A stretch of 64,000 bases of DNA. Source: an uncultured Phycisphaeraceae bacterium (GTDB lineage Bacteria > Planctomycetota > Phycisphaerae > Phycisphaerales > UBA1924). Made by a program: the position numbers and the translations under genes. The stretch covers positions 1 to 64,000 of the forward strand of contig CALCCF010000025.1 in assembly GCA_937899905.1 (NCBI GenBank), read 5' to 3'. The notes under the pieces are model-generated. The model saw only the letters and a list, made by a program, of their open reading frames with translations, was not told the DNA's origin and did not search any database. Shown here piece after piece: positions 60,440-64,000 of the stretch (its first letter is position 1; the number at the start of each line of letters is the position of its first letter).

Positions 60440-61125
60440 GCGGCCGAGCCCTGCCCGAGCCCGCGGTAGGCCATCCACGACTTGGTGAGCCCGCGGTACT
60501 TCTCCGCCTTGATCGTGCCATCTGGGAACAGCCGACGCATCTCCGAGCCGCTCAGCAGGCGGATCTCTTCGACGAGCGCGCGAGCTTCCTGCGCATCCGG
60601 GCACGGCCCACGCCAGCCCACGCGCCGACGCCGCAGGATCGCGATCCGCACCCCGGTCGGCAGATAGTGCCACCCCGGGAACAAGAAGTGCGGCTCGATG
60701 GGGAACCAGAAGTTGGGCGTCTGCAAGAAGTAGGCCTTGCCGACACGGCGCACCTCTGCGGCCATCTTCACCTGGTTCTCCCACGTGAAGACGTGCTCGA
60801 TCACCGAGTTGCTGAACGCGATGTCGTATGACCCGTCGTCGATGCCCTCGAGCGCAGTCGCGTCGTTCACCGTGGGCGTGATGTTGTCCTCGGTCTGCTC
60901 CTCGGCCTTGAGGTTGACCAGCGTGATGTTCACGTCATCGCGTCCCGCCCAGCCGCGCTGGCGCCAGAACTCGGTCGTCCCGCCGATGTCGAGGATGCTC
61001 AGCGGGCGGGGCAGCGGCTCGCAGAGTGACTCGAAGAACGCGAAACGCTTGTTCCGCATCCGGTTCGAGATTGAACCGCTGGAGTCGGTCGCGGCCTGCT
61101 GCGCGGTGTCAAGCGTCGTGGTCAT
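60436..61125 (-). CDS. Class I SAM-dependent methyltransferase of the EPS locus
   Basis: This 229-residue protein starts at ATG 61125. Motif I is ILDIGGTTEFWRQRG, with an unusual GGTTEF in place of GxGxG; the post-motif is YDIAFSNSVIEHV. The IEHV phrase is typical of Methyltransf_11. The later region has YFLQTPNFWFPIEPHFLFPG. It sits between the glycosyltransferase and the UDP-sugar dehydrogenase, so sugar methylation is plausible. Confidence 0.85.
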   Translation of the reverse strand: MTTTLDTAQQAATDSSGSISNRMRNKRFAFFESLCEPLPRPLSILDIGGTTEFWRQRGWAGRDDVNITLVNLKAEEQTEDNITPTVNDATALEGIDDGSYDIAFSNSVIEHVFTWENQVKMAAEVRRVGKAYFLQTPNFWFPIEPHFLFPGWHYLPTGVRIAILRRRRVGWRGPCPDAQEARALVEEIRLLSGSEMRRLFPDGTIKAEKYRGLTKSWMAYRGLGQGSAA

Positions 61126-61164
61126 GCCGTGCTCCTATCCGCAGTGGGGACCGTCCGCCAGCCG

Positions 61165-62529
61165 TCAGGCTCGGACCAATCGGTCGCCGAGCGCTTCCGC
61201 GTGTGGGGCCATCGCGTTGCGGGTATCGACAACCAGCTTCGCGTGCTGCGCGATGAGCCCGTAGTCGAAGTCCTTGTGGTCGGTCACAACCACGACGGCG
61301 TCGAAGCGCGCGATGCTCTCCGGCGAGAGGTCGACCGACTGCATCCCAAGGTCGTGCTTGCGCACGGGGAGCGACTTGGGCACGTGCGGGTCGCTGTACT
61401 CGACGACCGCGCCGCGATCGCGCAGGATCTCGATGACCTCGAACGATGGGCTCTCGCGCGTGTCGTCAACGTCGGGCTTGTACGCCAGCCCGAGCACGAG
61501 CACGTTGGAGCCTCGCACGGGCTTGCCGTGCTCGTTGAGCGCCTCGGCCAGCCGATCGACGACATAGCCCGGCATCGCGTGATTGATCTCGCCGGCAAGC
61601 TCGATGAACCGCGTGACATGGCCGAACTCGCGGGCCTTCCAGGTCAGATAGAAGGGGTCGATGGGGATGCAGTGCCCGCCCAGCCCGGGGCCGGGGTAGA
61701 ACGGCATGAAACCAAAGGGCTTGGTGCTGGCGGCCTCGATGACCTTCCAGACGTCGATGCCCATCCGCGTGAGGATGAGCTTCATCTCGTTGACCATCGC
61801 GATGTTGACCGCGCGGAAGATGTTCTCCAGCAGCTTGGCCGCCTCGGCGATCTCGGCGCTGTCGACGCGGTGCAGGTTCTCGATGCCCTTGCCGTACATC
61901 TGCATCGCGAGGTCGGCCGACGCGTCGTCGAGACCGCCCACCAGCTTGGGGATGGTGCTCGTTGTGTGGCTTTGGCGGCCGGGGTCTTCTCGCTCGGGCG
62001 AGTAGGCCACGAAGTAGTCCACGCCGCAGGTAAGGTTCGTGCCGGCCTTAGCCGCCTCACGCTCGATGGCTTCGAGGAACTCGCCTCGGGTCGTTCCGGG
62101 GTAGGTCGTCGACTCGAGGACAATCAGCTGCCCCGCCCGCAGCGTGCGGCCGATCTGCTCGCCGGCGACAACGACGTAGCTCAGGTCTGGCTCATGGTGC
62201 TTGCCAAGTGGGGTCGGCAGGCACACCAGGATCACGTCGGCCTCGTTCAGCCGCGAGAAGTCGTTGGTCGCCTCGAAGCGATCGCTCGCCGCCAGGTCGG
62301 CGGTCATCTGCTCGCCGAGGTGCTTGAGGTAGTTCTCGCCGCGGCCCAACGCCTCGATCTTGCCCGGATCGACATCGAGCCCCAGGATGGGCAGGCCGCC
62401 GGTGTGAAGGCTGGCCGCGAGCGGCAGGCCCACATAGCCCAGGCCGATCACGGCAACAAGGGCCGTGTTCGTATCCAGTTTGGTCTTCAGCGACGTGGCA
62501 ACTTCGGGGGTCATCGTGGCAATACTCAT
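61165..62529 (-). CDS. Nucleotide-sugar (UDP-N-acetylglucosamine-type) 6-dehydrogenase
   Basis: This 454-residue protein starts at ATG 62529. The NAD-binding Rossmann motif is VIGLGYVGLPLAASL; the catalytic cysteine lies in GPGLGGHCIPIDPFYL; the C-terminal UDP-binding domain has VLGLAYKPDVDDTRESPS. This set (TTYPGTTRGEFLE, AYSPEREDPG) fits the UDP-GlcNAc/WbpA-type dehydrogenase branch rather than simple UDP-Glc dehydrogenase. It makes a uronate precursor for the polysaccharide. Confidence 0.92.
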   Translation of the reverse strand: MSIATMTPEVATSLKTKLDTNTALVAVIGLGYVGLPLAASLHTGGLPILGLDVDPGKIEALGRGENYLKHLGEQMTADLAASDRFEATNDFSRLNEADVILVCLPTPLGKHHEPDLSYVVVAGEQIGRTLRAGQLIVLESTTYPGTTRGEFLEAIEREAAKAGTNLTCGVDYFVAYSPEREDPGRQSHTTSTIPKLVGGLDDASADLAMQMYGKGIENLHRVDSAEIAEAAKLLENIFRAVNIAMVNEMKLILTRMGIDVWKVIEAASTKPFGFMPFYPGPGLGGHCIPIDPFYLTWKAREFGHVTRFIELAGEINHAMPGYVVDRLAEALNEHGKPVRGSNVLVLGLAYKPDVDDTRESPSFEVIEILRDRGAVVEYSDPHVPKSLPVRKHDLGMQSVDLSPESIARFDAVVVVTDHKDFDYGLIAQHAKLVVDTRNAMAPHAEALGDRLVRA

Positions 62530-62606
62530 AACTTGTGTCTCACTCCCGGGGGGACTCTCCGGGGGCTATCGGCCATACACGAGGCCCGCATGATGGTATC
62601 AGGGGG

Positions 62607-63095
62607 CTATCGGTCCTGGGACGCGAAGACCACGTTGCGGACCGCCGCAATCAGTGAATCCTGCGCATAGGGGCCGAGGGCGCCGGTCGAGGTCAGCTCG
62701 TCTAGACGATCCAGGCGCTCGATGAGTTCGCGCTCGTCCATGGCGACGGCGACCTTCCCCAGTTCACTCAGACGCTTGGCCGTGGCGACCTGGTGGTCGT
62801 TGCGGGTCTCGCGGAGATCGCCCAACCGGGGCATGACCAAGATGGGCTTGCCCATGGTCAGCGCCGTGATGATCGAGCCCATGCCGGCGTGGGCCACGAT
62901 GACGCTCGCGGCCTTGGCCCGCTCGGCGAACTGCGGCGGCTCGAGGAACCCCGTGTGGGCCACGTGCCGCGGCGTGTACTCGGCCGGCCCGATCTGGGCG
63001 AACACGTCTGTCCGTCCCTCGCGGCCCGCCCACTCGTCGACCGCCTTGATCATGCGATCGAACGCCATCTGTGCGCCCACCGTGACGAAGATCAC
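62607..63095 (-). CDS. PssE/Alg13-like glycosyltransferase subunit
   Basis: I choose GTG 63095, overlapping the pssD-like stop as GTGA and with GGGAG 6 bases ahead, over ATG 63113 (162 residues). The family core has FVTVGAQMAFDRMIKAVDEW, HTGFLEPPQFAERAKAASVI, AHAGMGSIITALTMGKPILV and MPRLGD, RETRNDHQ. This is a GT28 C-terminal half, as in Alg13/PssE, that binds the UDP-sugar. It works with the upstream Alg14-like protein. Confidence 0.85.
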   Translation of the reverse strand: MIFVTVGAQMAFDRMIKAVDEWAGREGRTDVFAQIGPAEYTPRHVAHTGFLEPPQFAERAKAASVIVAHAGMGSIITALTMGKPILVMPRLGDLRETRNDHQVATAKRLSELGKVAVAMDERELIERLDRLDELTSTGALGPYAQDSLIAAVRNVVFASQDR

Positions 63096-63586
63096 AGCAC
63101 GCTCCCGTGGCATTCGGGCCCATCGTCACCGGCCAGGTGCGGCCACTGCGTGAGCCACAGCGTGGCTCGGTCCTTGACCAGCATGCCAGTCATGGACATC
63201 TCGTCGACGTTCGCGACGCTGTCCAGCCACACGGTCTTGGCACCAAAGAGCCGGCCGAGGCGGAATGCGAAATACCCCGGGGCGGCCCCGGTCGAGACGA
63301 CCACATTCGGGCGGACCCGGATCATGATGAGGAGCAGCTTGGCGGCCATCTTGACGAGGCCGACCTTGTCCCAACGCGTGGCGTCGTTGATGGCCACGAA
63401 CCGCTCGCCGGGCACATCGCTGGCGTAGGCGGGGCGGACGCTGACGTACGTGACCTTTGCGCCCTCCCAAGCCGGTCGGAGCCGCAGCAGTTGCACCCAG
63501 TGGCCGCCGCCGCTGGCGATCGCCAGGACTCGGGGCGTCTTCCCGGATGCTGCGGGAGCCTTACCAGATATAGAGGATTCGGCCAC
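63092..63586 (-). CDS. PssD/Alg14-like glycosyltransferase membrane subunit
   Basis: This 164-residue protein starts at GTG 63586, with GGGAG ahead. The GT28 N-terminal-half features are VLAIASGGGHWVQLLRLRPA, ALVKMAAKLLL-like hydrophobic region (KMAAKLLLIMIRVRP), VVVSTGAAPGYFAFRLGRLF and the KTVWLDSVANVDEMSM block. Alg14-like proteins bind the lipid acceptor and recruit the catalytic Alg13-like protein, encoded directly after it. It is the first gene of the EPS operon in this window. Confidence 0.85.
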   Translation of the reverse strand: MAESSISGKAPAASGKTPRVLAIASGGGHWVQLLRLRPAWEGAKVTYVSVRPAYASDVPGERFVAINDATRWDKVGLVKMAAKLLLIMIRVRPNVVVSTGAAPGYFAFRLGRLFGAKTVWLDSVANVDEMSMTGMLVKDRATLWLTQWPHLAGDDGPECHGSVL

Positions 63587-63739
63587 GTCCGCTCCCGCCC
63601 GCAGGCCCTCCGCCGCTGGGTTCCAAGGCTATCGGCTGTTCGCATGATGGCCATGAGGGTCGGCGCGTTCGTCACGGCGGCCGCGGCCGAACCAACTCTG
63701 GCCCCCTCGCCGCAGCTTCCCGCCCGGCTCCAGCCGGTG

Positions 63740-63745
63740 TATACT
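63740..63745 (+). promoter_or_regulatory. Promoter -10 box of the tRNA-Phe gene
   Basis: TATACT lies 38 bases before the tRNA 5' end. A -35 box about 17 bases upstream (CTTCCC) is poor, so only the -10 is supported. Confidence 0.45.
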
Positions 63746-63783
63746 CGCCTCCGGCCTTTTCTGGGAGCGTTCCCAAGGCCCGC

Positions 63784-63856
63784 GGGCAGATAGCTCAGTT
63801 GGTAGAGCACGGCATTGAAAATGCCGGTGTCCCCGGTTCAAGTCCGGGTCTGCCCA
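63784..63856 (+). tRNA. tRNA-Phe (anticodon GAA)
   Basis: The full cloverleaf can be drawn: acceptor GGGCAGA/TCTGCCC, D-stem GCTC/GAGC, anticodon stem CGGCA/TGCCG with loop TTGAAAA, variable GTGTC, and T-stem CCCGG/CCGGG with loop TTCAAGT. The discriminator is A and CCA is not encoded. The 73-base length is normal. Confidence 0.97.
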
Positions 63857-64000
63857 TTCCCGTGTATTGCGTGTCGCGGCAATCATCCGCAGACTCCCGC
63901 AAAAACGCCTCTCCTGATACCTCAACGCGGTTTGCCTTCCGGGTGCTGCCAGCCCTTGCGTTGGTGTACTGCGCCGGATTCTGCGCCGCTTTGTGCGACG
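63857..64000. other. End of window after tRNA-Phe, no gene recognised
   Basis: These 144 bases hold no supported gene, hairpin or repeat of the tRNA 3' end. A minus frame is open to the edge but runs over the tRNA and has no family features. Confidence 0.5.

Noticed and set aside
61129-62670. A 513-codon plus-strand open frame
   Set aside because: It is antisense to the well-recognised nucleotide-sugar dehydrogenase.
63629-63925. Minus-strand frame of 98 codons over the tRNA gene
   Set aside because: It is the antisense translation of the tRNA-Phe, a well-known kind of false gene.
63784-64000. Possible integration site at tRNA-Phe
   Set aside because: No integrase and no repeat of the tRNA 3' end is visible before the window ends.
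1-64000. CRISPR arrays, insertion sequences and prophage genes
   Set aside because: No regularly spaced repeats, transposases, terminal inverted repeats or phage structural genes were seen.

Overview
The window is GC-rich DNA whose coding style points to a planctomycete of the Phycisphaerae/Phycisphaerales type. The evidence is a secreted protein with a C-terminal GC-type dockerin, a PEP-CTERM-like protein ending in a PLPGAG/hydrophobic/RRRK tail, an ECF sigma factor fused to a membrane-anchored extracytoplasmic domain, pseudopilin-like proteins with an H-x9-DG motif, membrane proteins carrying a CxxCxYxL...CPECG zinc ribbon, and an ExbB/ExbD/VWA/TPR gene train. The organism assignment is inference; no rRNA gene is present. 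Coding is dense and no gene-free stretch exceeds about 300 bases. GTG and some TTG starts are common, and neighbouring genes very often overlap by 4 bases (ATGA, GTGA, TTGA).

Left part (1-26000). A cut-off membrane protein and a dockerin protein are followed by rluD, a TPR protein, a MnmE-like GTPase and a zinc-ribbon membrane protein on the minus strand. A partial arginine succinyltransferase (AST) cluster (class III aminotransferase, astA, astD) lies on the plus strand. Next come an ABC-2 exporter, a sigma-factor fusion followed directly by a pseudopilin-like gene, a methyltransferase, a long UbiD-family decarboxylase, a PBP4-type carboxypeptidase, a response regulator and rpmI-rplT. Two more ECF sigma modules follow, one with a membrane protein ending in a pseudopilin-like motif and one with an anti-sigma-like protein plus an exported coiled-coil protein.

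Middle part (26000-50200). A minus-strand operon of eight overlapping or nearly touching genes (36851 down to 26464) encodes a VWA membrane protein, a TPR-like exported protein, ExbB, two ExbD proteins, two very large helical-repeat proteins and a small exported protein. It looks like a proton-motive-force-driven envelope machine of unknown purpose. Housekeeping and envelope genes follow: pyrH-frr, an AraC regulator divergent from a VOC protein, sppA, a minimal metallopeptidase, a second zinc-ribbon membrane protein, an AtpZ/AtpI-like protein, alaS, a SlyX-like protein, a PagL-like lipid A deacylase, a PleD-like diguanylate cyclase with a separate Hpt protein, and cinA.

Right part (50300-63600). 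This is a minus-strand exopolysaccharide/exosortase locus. A PssD/PssE (Alg14/Alg13-like) pair, a UDP-sugar dehydrogenase, a methyltransferase, a glycosyltransferase, an exosortase, an EpsI-like protein, a Wzz/BY-kinase fusion and a 1405-residue TPR protein are followed by a PEP-CTERM-like protein that may be a substrate. The window ends with a tRNA-Phe gene on the plus strand. No CRISPR array, insertion sequence or prophage was seen.
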